NCBI GenBank assembly: GCA_020073375.1
Contig: JAIQFG010000039.1
Location: forward strand, 1 to 43,639
Length of the DNA stretch: 43,639 nucleotides
Source of the DNA: Terriglobia bacterium
GTDB taxonomy: Bacteria > Acidobacteriota > Terriglobia > Acidiferrales > UBA7541
Direction: 5' to 3'
The translations under genes were made by a program, and so were the position numbers. The first letter of the stretch is position 1, and every line of letters starts with the position of its first letter. Of the stretch, positions 37,204-43,639 are shown piece by piece. The notes below the pieces were generated by a model. That model searched no databases. It was not told where the DNA came from and worked only from the letters and a program-made list of their open reading frames with translations.

Positions 37204-38109
37204 TTACTTCGTCTTCAGAAATGTGCCTTTTTCGATTTCCTGGAAAGCCTGCCGGAGTTGTTCCTGCGTATTCATTACGATGGGGCCGTACCAGGCGACC
37301 GGTTCCTCCAGAGGTTTGCCGGAAACGAGCAGAAACCGGATACCGTCGTCGCCCGCCTGAACCACCACTTCGTCCCCGCGATCGAACAGGACCAGCGAGC
37401 GATTGTCGGCCGCGGAGGGAGGATGGGTATCGGCCCATCCGACGGCCTCGGTGGGAACTTCGAGCGGCTCTGAGGCGTTGCAGAATTTTCCGGAACCGGC
37501 GAAGACGTAGGCGAAGGCATGGTTCGTGGTTTCGACCGGCAGGGTTTTGCGGTGTCCGGGTGGCACGGAGACATCGACATAAACTGGGTCGGTGGCGATC
37601 CCTGTCACGGGTCCGGTCTTGCCCCAGAATTTTCCGCACACCAGGCGCACATGCGTGCCGTCGTCGTCGGTGACCATGGGGATTTCGTCCGACTTCACTT
37701 CCTGGTACCGCGGCGGCGTCATCTTCTGAGAGGCGGGCAGATTCGCCCAGAGCTGAAAACCATGCATGCGCCCGGCGTGGTCGCCCTTGGGCATTTCCTG
37801 ATGGATGATTCCGCTGCCTGCGGTCATCCACTGGACGTCGCCGGAAGCGATCGCGCCGTGATTGCCCATGCTGTCACCGTGCTCGACCGTCCCGGCGAGG
37901 ACGTAAGTGATCGTCTCGATCCCGCGGTGCGGGTGCCAGGGAAATCCCGCCAGATAATCTTCCGGGATATCGTTGCGGAAATCGTCGAGCAGAAGAAAGG
38001 GGTCGAAATCGGAAGTGTTGCCGAAGCCGAACGCGCGCCGCAGGTGCACGCCCGCGCCCTCCAGCGTCGGTTTGGATTTGATCAGGCGTTTGACGGGACG
38101 TATGGACAT
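37204..38109 (-). CDS. pirin-family protein
   Basis: 301 residues from ATG 38109, with GGAGG five bases upstream; the TTG at 38121 lies in front of that site. Two cupin domains are present; the iron ligands of pirins are in PWHPHRGIETITYVLAG (two His) and GSGIIHQEMP (His and Glu). Bacterial pirins act as metal-dependent quercetinase-like enzymes or regulators. The C-terminal cupin ends in LVSGKPLEEPVAWYGPIVMN, a typical pirin sequence. Confidence 0.95.
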   Translation of the reverse strand: MSIRPVKRLIKSKPTLEGAGVHLRRAFGFGNTSDFDPFLLLDDFRNDIPEDYLAGFPWHPHRGIETITYVLAGTVEHGDSMGNHGAIASGDVQWMTAGSGIIHQEMPKGDHAGRMHGFQLWANLPASQKMTPPRYQEVKSDEIPMVTDDDGTHVRLVCGKFWGKTGPVTGIATDPVYVDVSVPPGHRKTLPVETTNHAFAYVFAGSGKFCNASEPLEVPTEAVGWADTHPPSAADNRSLVLFDRGDEVVVQAGDDGIRFLLVSGKPLEEPVAWYGPIVMNTQEQLRQAFQEIEKGTFLKTK

Positions 38110-38201
38110 GGAGGCCTCCAAAATCGAAAGTCTACACCATGCTAACCCGCGCTACCAACGCCGGACTACTTCAACACCACGCTAGGTTGAGTTTTCCTTG
38201 C

Positions 38202-38266
38202 GTAGTTGGAGGTCCTAGCTTCAGCTCGGACGTTGGCATTACGCAATTCTTGGGCTTTAGCCCCTG
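38202..38266. repeat. palindromic repeat, family D (degenerate)
   Basis: GTAG at 38202 is followed by an imperfect palindrome GTCCTAGCTTCAGCTCGGAC (38212-38231) and then GGGCTTTAGCCCCTG (38252-38266), the latter identical to 32905-32919. It lies between pirin and the chemoreceptor gene end. Confidence 0.5.
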
Positions 38267-38294
38267 AAGCTGAAGCATCATGCCGGAGTTGAAT

Positions 38295-39341
38295 TCAAGA
38301 ATGAATTTCAAGCAGGAACGAATCGACGGAATCGGAAAGCTGTTCGGTCTGCTGAGAAAGTAACGAGGAAATTTCCCTCATTTCGGCGATGGTTCCGGAC
38401 ATGGCGCCGACCAGGTCGGCGGTTTGATCCACGGTCGAGCGCATCTTGCTGATTTCGGTTCCAATTTCCTCGGTGGCCTTGGACGTCTGGTTGGACAGGG
38501 CCTTGACCTCGGATGCCACGACCGCGAAACCCTTGCCGGCATTGCCGGCGCGCGCGGCTTCGATCGTGGCGTTGAGCGCCAGCAGATTGGTCTGTTCGGC
38601 GATTTCAGAAATCAGTTTCACTACGCCTCCAATCCGCTGGGAGGCTTCGGTCAAGGTCACGATGACTTCGTTGAGCTGCCGTGCTTTTTCCCGATTGGGG
38701 GTCAATGCGACGGACGTTTTCTGCGGGCCGGAGCCGGTTTCCGGGGAAGTGCGTGACGCTGCGTGCCCGTTGGAAGAGGCCCCATTGCCGGCGGCCTCGG
38801 ACAGCGTGACCGCCGCGACCTGCACGCGGGATGCCGACGTGGCCAAGTCCGAAAACACTTTCTTTACCGTGCCCTCAAACTGGTCTGCCAGTTCCTGCCG
38901 GCGCTCCACCGAGCTCTTCAGGGCGGCGTCCTTCGCCATGATGGCGATGGCCTGGTTCATGATTTCGCTGGTGTGGCGGAACGATCCGCGCATCCCGCGC
39001 AGCAGCACACGGCGAAAAAATTTGCCTCGGCTGGCATATTCCAGCGATGCGCCAACCTCTCGCAGGAACGCGTCGGTCATGTCCAGCATGTGATTGATCG
39101 CCTGGCCCAGGCGCGCCACTTCGCCTGAACCATCGGTATGAAGCACGCGGGCTTCCAGGTTGCCGAGGGCGGCTTGTTCGCACGTGCGCGTCGCGTCCGC
39201 CAAATGTCCTCGGATTTCTTCAAGTTCTCTTTCGGCGGCCCGGGCCTCGCCGGCGGATTGCGCTGGCGATTCTCCCTCGCGCGATTTGAAAATACCCAGT
39301 GAATTCCGCAAGCGGGAGGTCCAGCCTTGGCCGTTTTCCAT
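38295..39341 (-). CDS. soluble methyl-accepting chemotaxis protein
   Basis: 348 residues with no membrane segment. Residues about 50-130 form HAMP-like helices ([59 protein letters not shown]). The signalling hairpin is the conserved [20 protein letters not shown] ... [20 protein letters not shown]. There is a Gly/Ser/Pro linker near 185-215. It should form trimers of dimers that control CheA. A PAS-domain gene lies 15 bases upstream on the same strand, so the pair probably makes one split receptor. GGAGAA precedes the ATG. Confidence 0.93.
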   Translation of the reverse strand: MENGQGWTSRLRNSLGIFKSREGESPAQSAGEARAAERELEEIRGHLADATRTCEQAALGNLEARVLHTDGSGEVARLGQAINHMLDMTDAFLREVGASLEYASRGKFFRRVLLRGMRGSFRHTSEIMNQAIAIMAKDAALKSSVERRQELADQFEGTVKKVFSDLATSASRVQVAAVTLSEAAGNGASSNGHAASRTSPETGSGPQKTSVALTPNREKARQLNEVIVTLTEASQRIGGVVKLISEIAEQTNLLALNATIEAARAGNAGKGFAVVASEVKALSNQTSKATEEIGTEISKMRSTVDQTADLVGAMSGTIAEMREISSLLSQQTEQLSDSVDSFLLEIHS

Positions 39342-39356
39342 TTCTTCTCCAGGGAT

Positions 39357-39881
39357 TTAGATCGAGAAAACGAACTCGTCATACTCCATCTTTTTTTCGG
39401 CGATCGTCCGTTGCAGCATTTCCGAGGACGCGGCCATGCCCTTTTTCCAGTCCGCCTGGCTGTCTTCCTCCCGCTTCAGCAGCCGGTACAGCGCATCCGC
39501 CGTCTGGATCTGATGGCGGTCCGGCAGGCGGCGGTTGGAATGGAATCCCACGATTTTTTTTGCCGAGTTGAAACTCGGGGTAACGTGCGCGAAGACCCAG
39601 TAGTGGTCTCCATTCTTCGCCAGGTTCTTTACGTAGGCGAAGATTTCGTTGCCCTTTTGAATCGTGTCCCACAGCAGCTTGAAAATGCATCGCGGCATGT
39701 CGGGATGCCGGATCATGGAGTGCGGCTGCCCAAGTACCTCTTCTTCGGTGTAGAGGGCGACATTCAGAAAAGTCCGGTTCGCGTAGGTGATGATCCCCTT
39801 CGTATCCGTCTTACTGACGATGATGTCGTCTTCGGGAAAAGTTCGTTCGTGGCCGGTAGGCCGGATGGCGGTTTGTTTCAC
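39357..39881 (-). CDS. PAS-domain protein, Aer-like (split aerotaxis sensor)
   Basis: 174 residues from GTG 39881, with GAGGGG upstream. One PAS domain at about 15-120 has the Aer signature: DIIVSKTDTKGIITYANRTF, HSMIRHPDMPRCIFKLLW, NLAKNGDHYWVFAHVTP. In Aer this domain binds FAD and reads redox state. A C-terminal helical part (about 130-174) has no signalling module. The soluble chemoreceptor encoded 15 bases downstream would supply it, making a two-protein redox or oxygen sensor. The GTG start may keep levels low. Confidence 0.92.
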   Translation of the reverse strand: MKQTAIRPTGHERTFPEDDIIVSKTDTKGIITYANRTFLNVALYTEEEVLGQPHSMIRHPDMPRCIFKLLWDTIQKGNEIFAYVKNLAKNGDHYWVFAHVTPSFNSAKKIVGFHSNRRLPDRHQIQTADALYRLLKREEDSQADWKKGMAASSEMLQRTIAEKKMEYDEFVFSI

Positions 39882-40198
39882 TGTGGAACCCCTCGTGAGC
39901 CTTGCAACTTAGCTATCGGCAATGTCACTCGCAGGTTTAATTTCTCGGCTCTGCCCGAAAATCGGCAAGGCCAGGGCGCATGGAGGCGACCGATACCCGG
40001 CCAAGGCGGTCACCGGGCGGAATCGGCAAGCTGGCCATGAAACGGCTACAGCCCTTTGCGCGTCTGACCCCAGTGGGTGTACAGTCCCGGGGCGGGTGAT
40101 TCCCGGAAGGGAATTCAAGGTTGCGGTGCGCAGGGCTTTCCGGATTGCTGGCATTCTGTCCGCAAAATCAAGGATTCTTTGAAGAGGAGAAAACGAAC
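39882..40198. other. 317 bases without a recognisable feature
   Basis: This is the divergent space between the PAS gene and the GlcG/HbpS-like gene. I looked for a c-di-GMP riboswitch on both strands and did not find its core. The forward strand has GAGGAGA at 40183-40190 as ribosome site for the next gene. No repeat family is present. Confidence 0.5.
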
Positions 40199-40849
40199 AT
40201 GAGGAGACATGCGGGGATGTTTCGCGCGGCGGTACTGGTGGCTGTTGCCGTGGCGGTATTCGCTCTTGGAAATGTCAAGGCCTGGGCGCAGGGCGCCACG
40301 GCTGCTCCGTTCAACAAGGTGACGGTATCGGATGACGTCGCCAAGCGCACGCTGATGAAGGCGGTCATCAACGCCGACACTGCGCGCGCCATCGTCGATG
40401 CCTGCATCGACTGGACGAAGGCGCAGCCGGGAAACATAACGGTCGTTGTTTATGTGCTCTCGCCGACCGGCCAGATCATTGACTCCCATGCAATGGACGG
40501 AGTGTTGCCAATTGGGGTCGAAACTGGATTGATGAAGGCCAAAACCGCGCTTTACGCTCGGGGCTCCTCGGCCAGCGTCGCTTCACGGTTCAACAACATC
40601 GATGGCCGCATGATCCGGTTGGACCTCGGCAAGGCGGAAGGCCTGTCCTATTACTTCGTTCCCGGCGGGTTGCCGATCGTGGTGGACAATCAACTCATCG
40701 GCGCGGTCGGAGTAGGTGGCGGAAATGCCGACGAGATGTGCGCCTATCAGGCTCTAACCAAAGTGCTGGGCCCCCAGCCTCCGCTTGAGAAGCCCGCGCC
40801 ACCGGCGCGGGAAGGCGGGCAAGGGGGAGGGCGGCCGCCGCAGCAATAG
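40199..40849 (+). CDS. secreted GlcG/HbpS-family protein
   Basis: 216 residues from ATG 40199 with GAGGAGA upstream; the frame opens earlier at 40121 without protein character. Residues 1-31 are a signal peptide (RAAVLVAVAVAVFALGNVKAWA). The body (LMKAVINADTARAIVDACI, VVVYVLSPTGQIIDSHAMDG, KAKTALYARGSSAS, GGLPIVVDNQLIGAVGVGGG) matches GlcG/HbpS, a fold that in HbpS binds haem outside the cell. The tail is Pro/Gly-rich. Ligand unverified here. Two strong hairpins follow it. Confidence 0.9.
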   Translation: MRRHAGMFRAAVLVAVAVAVFALGNVKAWAQGATAAPFNKVTVSDDVAKRTLMKAVINADTARAIVDACIDWTKAQPGNITVVVYVLSPTGQIIDSHAMDGVLPIGVETGLMKAKTALYARGSSASVASRFNNIDGRMIRLDLGKAEGLSYYFVPGGLPIVVDNQLIGAVGVGGGNADEMCAYQALTKVLGPQPPLEKPAPPAREGGQGGGRPPQQ

Positions 40850-40881
40850 AGATTGTCTTAGATTTTTCACAACGAACGGGA

Positions 40882-40913
40882 GTACCCCCGCCCGCCGCGG
40901 CGGGTGGGGGTAC
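40882..40913. other. strong GC-rich palindrome after the GlcG/HbpS-like gene
   Basis: GTACCCCC (40882-40889) pairs with GGGGGTAC (40906-40913), and CCCGCCGCGGCGGG (40891-40904) between them is itself a perfect palindrome. It sits seven bases before the terminator hairpin at 40921 and probably reinforces transcription stop or protects the transcript end. Confidence 0.6.
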
Positions 40914-40920
40914 AGCAAAA

Positions 40921-40950
40921 GGCGCCCCGGACGAGCCGGGGCGCCTTTTT
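40921..40950 (+). terminator. rho-independent terminator
   Basis: GGCGCCCCGG, loop ACGAG, CCGGGGCGCC form a perfect 10-bp GC stem followed by five T. It ends transcription of the GlcG/HbpS-like gene before the metallothionein gene. Confidence 0.92.
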
Positions 40951-41045
40951 GCGTTTTGTGCCTTTCTGCACAGCAATCCTTTTTCCCGGCGGCTACGATT
41001 GCGGTATGGATCGTTCGTCCTTGATCCAAAGCCAGGAGAAAACCA

Positions 41046-41201
41046 ATGGACACCGCAAAAGCCGGGAAGTGCGCCCACCCCATCTGCACCTGTACGACAT
41101 CGTCGGGCAAGTACTGCAGCGCGCAGTGCGAAGCCATGGAAAAGATGCCGGACATCGAATGTTCGTGCACGCACGCCGGATGCAAGGGCAAGGCGCACTA
41201 A
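41046..41201 (+). CDS. bacterial metallothionein
   Basis: A 51-residue protein with eight Cys (9, 14, 16, 24, 28, 39, 41, 46) and His at 11, 43 and 51. The pattern C-A-H-P-x-C-x-C, GKYCSAQCEAM and CSCTHAGC is that of SmtA/BmtA-type metallothioneins, which bind zinc or cadmium in a thiolate cluster. AGGAGA lies nine bases before ATG 41046. It follows a terminator, so it has its own promoter, although none is clear by eye. A small membrane-protein gene starts 45 bases downstream. No metal-responsive regulator is nearby. Confidence 0.9.
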   Translation: MDTAKAGKCAHPICTCTTSSGKYCSAQCEAMEKMPDIECSCTHAGCKGKAH

Positions 41202-41246
41202 CCGCCGGGCCAGGCACGTTCACGCCTGAATCGAGAGGGAGATCCT

Positions 41247-41447
41247 ATGTCATTCGGAATCTATGCGGCCGGGTATGCCATTGTAATCTGCGGGCTGATT
41301 TACGCCGCGACCCTGATGCACGTGCCAACCCACTGGATCGTAGCGGGCGCAATTGTGCTCCTGGGCCTCGGGATTTTGTCCGGGGGTGAAGGCCACGCGG
41401 CAGAAGGACGCTGCGCAATAGACCTATTTGGGAGTGACTCTGCTTGA
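41247..41447 (+). CDS. small two-helix membrane protein, probably frameshifted at its end
   Basis: As read, 66 residues with two membrane helices: IYAAGYAIVICGLIYAATLM and WIVAGAIVLLGLGILSG. GGGAG lies just before ATG 41247. After ILSG the frame passes a run of five G (41382-41386). Removing one G would continue as GVKATRQKDAAQ and stop at 41421, a basic tail that looks natural after a membrane helix; the frame as read instead gives GEGHAAEGRCAIDLFG. A one-base insertion, or a sequencing error, is likely. Function unknown; it may share the metallothionein transcript. Confidence 0.65.
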   Translation: MSFGIYAAGYAIVICGLIYAATLMHVPTHWIVAGAIVLLGLGILSGGEGHAAEGRCAIDLFGSDSA

Positions 41448-41459
41448 AGGGAACCGTGC

Positions 41460-41492
41460 CCTCTCTGTCCCGAAGAGCGCGGGACAGAGAGG
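41460..41492. terminator. 13-bp inverted repeat after the small membrane gene
   Basis: CCTCTCTGTCCCG (41460-41472) and CGGGACAGAGAGG (41480-41492) are perfect inverted repeats around a seven-base loop. No T-run follows directly. Likely a terminator or an RNA-stabilising stem. Confidence 0.55.
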
Positions 41493-41537
41493 CCTCTGCA
41501 AGACCGCGAGGCGTTTGCGCCGTTGGTTTTGTAGAGG

Positions 41538-41564
41538 CCGCCCGCTTTTTGGGCGGGCAGCTTT
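41538..41564. terminator. possible terminator between convergent genes
   Basis: CCGCCC (41538-41543) pairs with GGGCGG (41551-41556) around a loop with five T; CTTTT follows. On the reverse strand the loop gives a run of A. It could end transcription of the small membrane gene or of the reverse-strand coiled-coil gene downstream. Confidence 0.45.
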
Positions 41565-41615
41565 TCGATTTCTCCTCAATTCAAGAAATACCCCGGGCGA
41601 AACGCTTGTCCCACC

Positions 41616-41825
41616 TTACTTCAGAGCGCTCTGCAGCCGTTTGGAGCTCTTTGCCAGTTGCTTCTTGAGAGCCTCCACCTGCTTCGATATTTGCACGAGT
41701 TCCTTTTTCGCCACGTGCGCCGCTTCCGCCGCTTTGTGAATCGCCTTGTGGGCTTTGCTGTCAATCGTCCCCGCTGCCGTGCCGATCTTTACAGCGGCAT
41801 CCCTCAGTTTGCTTTTCTTCGCCAT
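41616..41825 (-). CDS. small basic coiled-coil protein
   Basis: 69 residues, Ala/Lys-rich throughout (SKLRDAAVKIGTAAGTIDSK, IHKAAEAAHVAKKELVQISK, VEALKKQLAKSSKRLQSALK). The heptad-like pattern suggests one long helix, and its basic charge resembles small nucleic-acid-binding or histone-H1-like proteins. Function unknown. AGGAGGAA lies five bases before the ATG at 41825, which supports it as a real gene. Confidence 0.7.
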   Translation of the reverse strand: MAKKSKLRDAAVKIGTAAGTIDSKAHKAIHKAAEAAHVAKKELVQISKQVEALKKQLAKSSKRLQSALK

Positions 41826-42104
41826 CCGATTCCTCCTGTCGCGCTATCACACTAACCATGGCAGATTTGGCGGCCCGTTGGCAATCGGGAATCGCGCCCG
41901 CTGAACTAGGGGTTTTCCGGGAGTGACGAAATTCCCGAATTCAGGGAAGCTATGGTTGGCCTGCTTCAGCCATCGCAAGGTCGGAGGCCAACGCTCTTCA
42001 CCCAATGTTTCAGGTCTTGAACGCGTGGACGCATCCCCATCATGGATCGTCCCAAATGAAGGTACGATAGTGGAGAGGTTGAACATTTTTAGAGGAGGCC
42101 CGAA

Positions 42105-42554
42105 TTGAGTACTACGAATAATTCGTGGAAGTATGGAAGGGATCTTTTCGTCCGAGGATTGGCCGGCGCAATGCTGCTGGCCGCGCTGTTGGTTGCAGGC
42201 GCGGCGCCCGCGAGCGCGCAGATTTCCGTTGGCATTCAAATCGGAGCGCCCCCGCCGCCCCGCGTGGTTGCCGTGGTTCCCCGCAGCCCCGGCCCCGATT
42301 TCGTCTGGATCGAAGGATATTGGTACCCCAACGGAAGGCACTACCGCTGGCACAACGGCTACTGGACTCGCCCGCCCTATGCAGGTGCGCGCTGGATAGT
42401 GCCTCACCACGACGGCCAGCGCTATTTTGCCGGCTATTGGGACGGCGACCGCGGCCACTTCGACCATGACCACCATTGGGACCGCGACCACGACCGTGAC
42501 CGCGACCGCTGGCGCGACCACGACGATCATCACGACGACCATGATCGCCACTGA
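42105..42554 (+). CDS. secreted YXWGXW-repeat protein with His/Asp-rich tail
   Basis: 149 residues from TTG 42105 with AGAGGAGG just upstream; no ATG fits. A signal peptide covers about residues 1-39 (LAGAMLLAALLVAGAAPASA). Aromatic repeats FVWIEGYWYPNGRHYRWHNG, YWTRPPYAGARWIVP and YFAGYWDGD match the YXWGXW repeat family. The last 40 residues alternate Asp, His and Arg (DHDHHWDRDHDR). The tail could bind metal; that is inference. It is an envelope protein of unknown role, standing alone. Confidence 0.8.
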   Translation: MSTTNNSWKYGRDLFVRGLAGAMLLAALLVAGAAPASAQISVGIQIGAPPPPRVVAVVPRSPGPDFVWIEGYWYPNGRHYRWHNGYWTRPPYAGARWIVPHHDGQRYFAGYWDGDRGHFDHDHHWDRDHDRDRDRWRDHDDHHDDHDRH

Positions 42555-42657
42555 TCGCTCGAGCGCCCCGCCCTTGTCCGCTGCGGCGGGCAAGGACGGG
42601 GGTTTGGTTTTAGTTTTTTGAAGTGTCGGCATTGGGATTAGGACCAATCCGCCCGGG

Positions 42658-42766
42658 TAGCACAGCGACTCATCGCTGTGTGGATTTCGCGGTCGTAATG
42701 AGATCTCTAGCTGCGGTGAAGCCTCCAAAATCCACATAGCCAGCAGTGGCTGTGCTACACAAACCG
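42658..42766. repeat. REP pair (BIME) of the RAYT family, copy 1
   Basis: A forward REP (GTAG at 42658, stem CACAGCGA/TCGCTGTG with CTCA loop, then TGGATTTCGCGGTCGTA) and an inverse REP ending ACACAAACCG at 42766. Both arms are near-identical to the pair at 43432-43540 downstream of the RAYT gene. Bases 42555-42657 show no feature. Confidence 0.85.
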
Positions 42767-42777
42767 ACACCATCCAA

Positions 42778-42804
42778 GTAGCACAGCGACTCTTCGCTGT
42801 GTGT
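42778..42804 (+). repeat. single forward REP before the RAYT gene
   Basis: GTAG at 42778 followed by the stem CACAGCGA-CTCT-TCGCTGTG. It lies 80 bases before the transposase ATG. Confidence 0.85.
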
Positions 42805-42883
42805 GTTTGGCGAGTGCGGTCGCGTTCCTCCCTCCATCGTTTGGAATTCCGCACAGTCAAGCTCGGTTGTGCTAGAGTCACTG

Positions 42884-43435
42884 ATGGTGACAACCAGCTT
42901 CCACCTCCGAAATCTTCCTCACTGGGAACCCGCTGGGAGCGTGATGTTTCTGACGTGGCGTTTGTCCGGCTCCTTGCCGGTCGGATTCACTCAACATCTG
43001 CGCAAATGGAGTAAAGAACCCGGGAGGCAGTTTCTAAATGCGGACCGAATGCTTGACTCATCGACGACCGGCCCCCTTTGGCTCAAGGATCCCGAGATCG
43101 TCGGGATCGTCACTCGGGCGATCCATCAAGGCGAGGAATTGGGCCACTATATCCTGCGAGCCTACGTGGTCATGCCAAACCATGTGCATGTGCTCCTAGA
43201 ACCGATCGTCTCATTGAGCAGGCTCACGAACGGGATTAAGGGAGTGTCTGCCCGGCGCGCAAATCTCAAACTAGGCCGCACCGGAAAGCCATTCTGGCAG
43301 GACGAATCTTTTGACCATTGGATTCGCAATCCAGGCGAGTACATCCGCATAAAGTCCTACGTCGAAAATAATCCCGTAAAAGCGCGCCTCTGCGCAAAAC
43401 CCGAAGATTGGGAATGGTCGAGCGCCCACAAGTAG
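42884..43435 (+). CDS. REP-associated tyrosine transposase (RAYT, IS200/IS605-like Y1 family)
   Basis: 183 residues from ATG 42884. The N-terminus LRNLPHWEPAGSVMFLTWRL and the HUH motif VMPNHVHVLLEP are the RAYT hallmarks; the catalytic Tyr is probably within the final helix DESFDHWIRNPGEYIRIKSY, followed by VENNPVKARLC ... EDWEWSSA. The TAG stop codon (43433-43435) is part of the GTAG head of the adjoining REP. The REPs on both sides match the family it should recognise. RAYTs bind and cut REP hairpins at the GTAG side and spread them without moving as classical IS. Confidence 0.95.
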   Translation: MVTTSFHLRNLPHWEPAGSVMFLTWRLSGSLPVGFTQHLRKWSKEPGRQFLNADRMLDSSTTGPLWLKDPEIVGIVTRAIHQGEELGHYILRAYVVMPNHVHVLLEPIVSLSRLTNGIKGVSARRANLKLGRTGKPFWQDESFDHWIRNPGEYIRIKSYVENNPVKARLCAKPEDWEWSSAHK

Positions 43436-43639
43436 CACAGCGACTCTTCGCTGTGTGGTTTCGCGGTCGTACCCATGTCTGGCCCTGCGGATCAAGCCGC
43501 AAAATCACACAGCCAAGAGTGGCTGTGCTACTCAAACCGTAATAAGCGCATAAAAGCGCGCCTCTGCGCAAAACCCGAAGATTGGGAATGGTCGAGCGCC
43601 CACAAGTAGCACAGCGACTCTTCGCTGTGTGGTTTCGCG
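43377..43639 (+). repeat. tandem repeat with a 174-bp unit containing RAYT 3' end and BIME
   Basis: Bases 43377-43465 and 43551-43639 appear identical over 89 bases, to the window edge. Each copy starts with the end of the RAYT coding sequence (TAAAAGCGCGCC...) and continues into GTAGCACAGCG. Between them lie the rest of the unit and the inverse REP (43503-43531). The unit is therefore 174 bp: gene tail, forward REP, spacer, inverse REP. How many copies follow is unknown. Confidence 0.92.

Larger units (their letters stand above)
42658..43639 (+). mobile_element. RAYT/REP locus running off the right edge
   Basis: The span contains three REPs before the transposase gene, two after it, then the start of a repeat of the gene's 3' end with another REP. 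The right boundary is outside the window. Confidence 0.8.

Noticed and set aside
39882..40198. c-di-GMP riboswitch before the PAS/chemoreceptor pair
   Set aside because: Neither strand shows the conserved CAAAGCC-type core or the receptor arm.

Overview
The window is GC-rich bacterial chromosome with one tRNA, about forty protein genes on both strands, and no phage, plasmid or CRISPR module. Gene content points to an acidobacterium (Acidobacteriota, Terriglobia-like) by inference: a secreted TPR protein with a carboxypeptidase-regulatory domain, TonB-type proteins, an AsmA-like giant, an Aer-like PAS protein paired with a soluble chemoreceptor, and many short palindromic repeats beginning GTAG. 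No 16S gene is present, so the placement is unproven.

Layout. 1-4 kb: a small hypothetical gene, a TPR protein, a beta-CASP metallo-beta-lactamase nuclease and tRNA-Ala(GGC). 4-6 kb: an operon of a DUF1932 dehydrogenase and an extradiol dioxygenase. 6-12.6 kb: a possibly structured leader, an ECF sigma factor, its zinc anti-sigma factor, a PilZ-like/TonB fusion and two secreted TPR proteins, which together look like an envelope-signalling block. 12.6-18.3 kb: rnc, lepB, an AsmA-family protein and a secreted unknown. 18.3-22.9 kb: a RetSat/CrtI-like oxidoreductase, uvrB and a Phd-VapC toxin-antitoxin pair with a perfect palindromic operator. 23-28 kb: an ABC exporter operon with a DUF4367-like protein, a membrane glycosyltransferase and a DUF2520 Rossmann protein. 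28-33.3 kb: an M16 protease pair (one active, one inactive), a ComEA-like protein, ribBA and a GYD protein. 33.5-38.1 kb: DinB, an MFS symporter, a membrane unknown, a pseudopilin and a pirin. 38.3-39.9 kb: a soluble chemoreceptor with its PAS partner. 40-42.6 kb: a GlcG/HbpS-like secreted protein, a 51-residue metallothionein, a small membrane gene that looks frameshifted, a basic coiled-coil protein and a YXWGXW-type secreted protein. 42.6 kb to the end: a REP-associated tyrosine transposase (RAYT) inside its own REP repeats, with a 174-bp unit that starts to repeat in tandem.

The best candidates for something under-described are the RAYT/REP locus together with several other GTAG-headed palindrome families and only one transposase; the sigma/anti-sigma/PilZ-TonB module, where both membrane partners end in TonB-like domains; the metallothionein and its frameshifted neighbour; and a RibBA whose GTP cyclohydrolase half departs from the usual motifs.

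Gaps of 300 bases or more: 1-323 holds a REP-like palindrome and a possible partial reverse-strand gene; 5978-6426 holds a possible structured leader; 33276-33585 holds three REP-like palindromes; 34102-34455 and 39882-40198 show nothing I can name; 42555-42883 holds REP elements.
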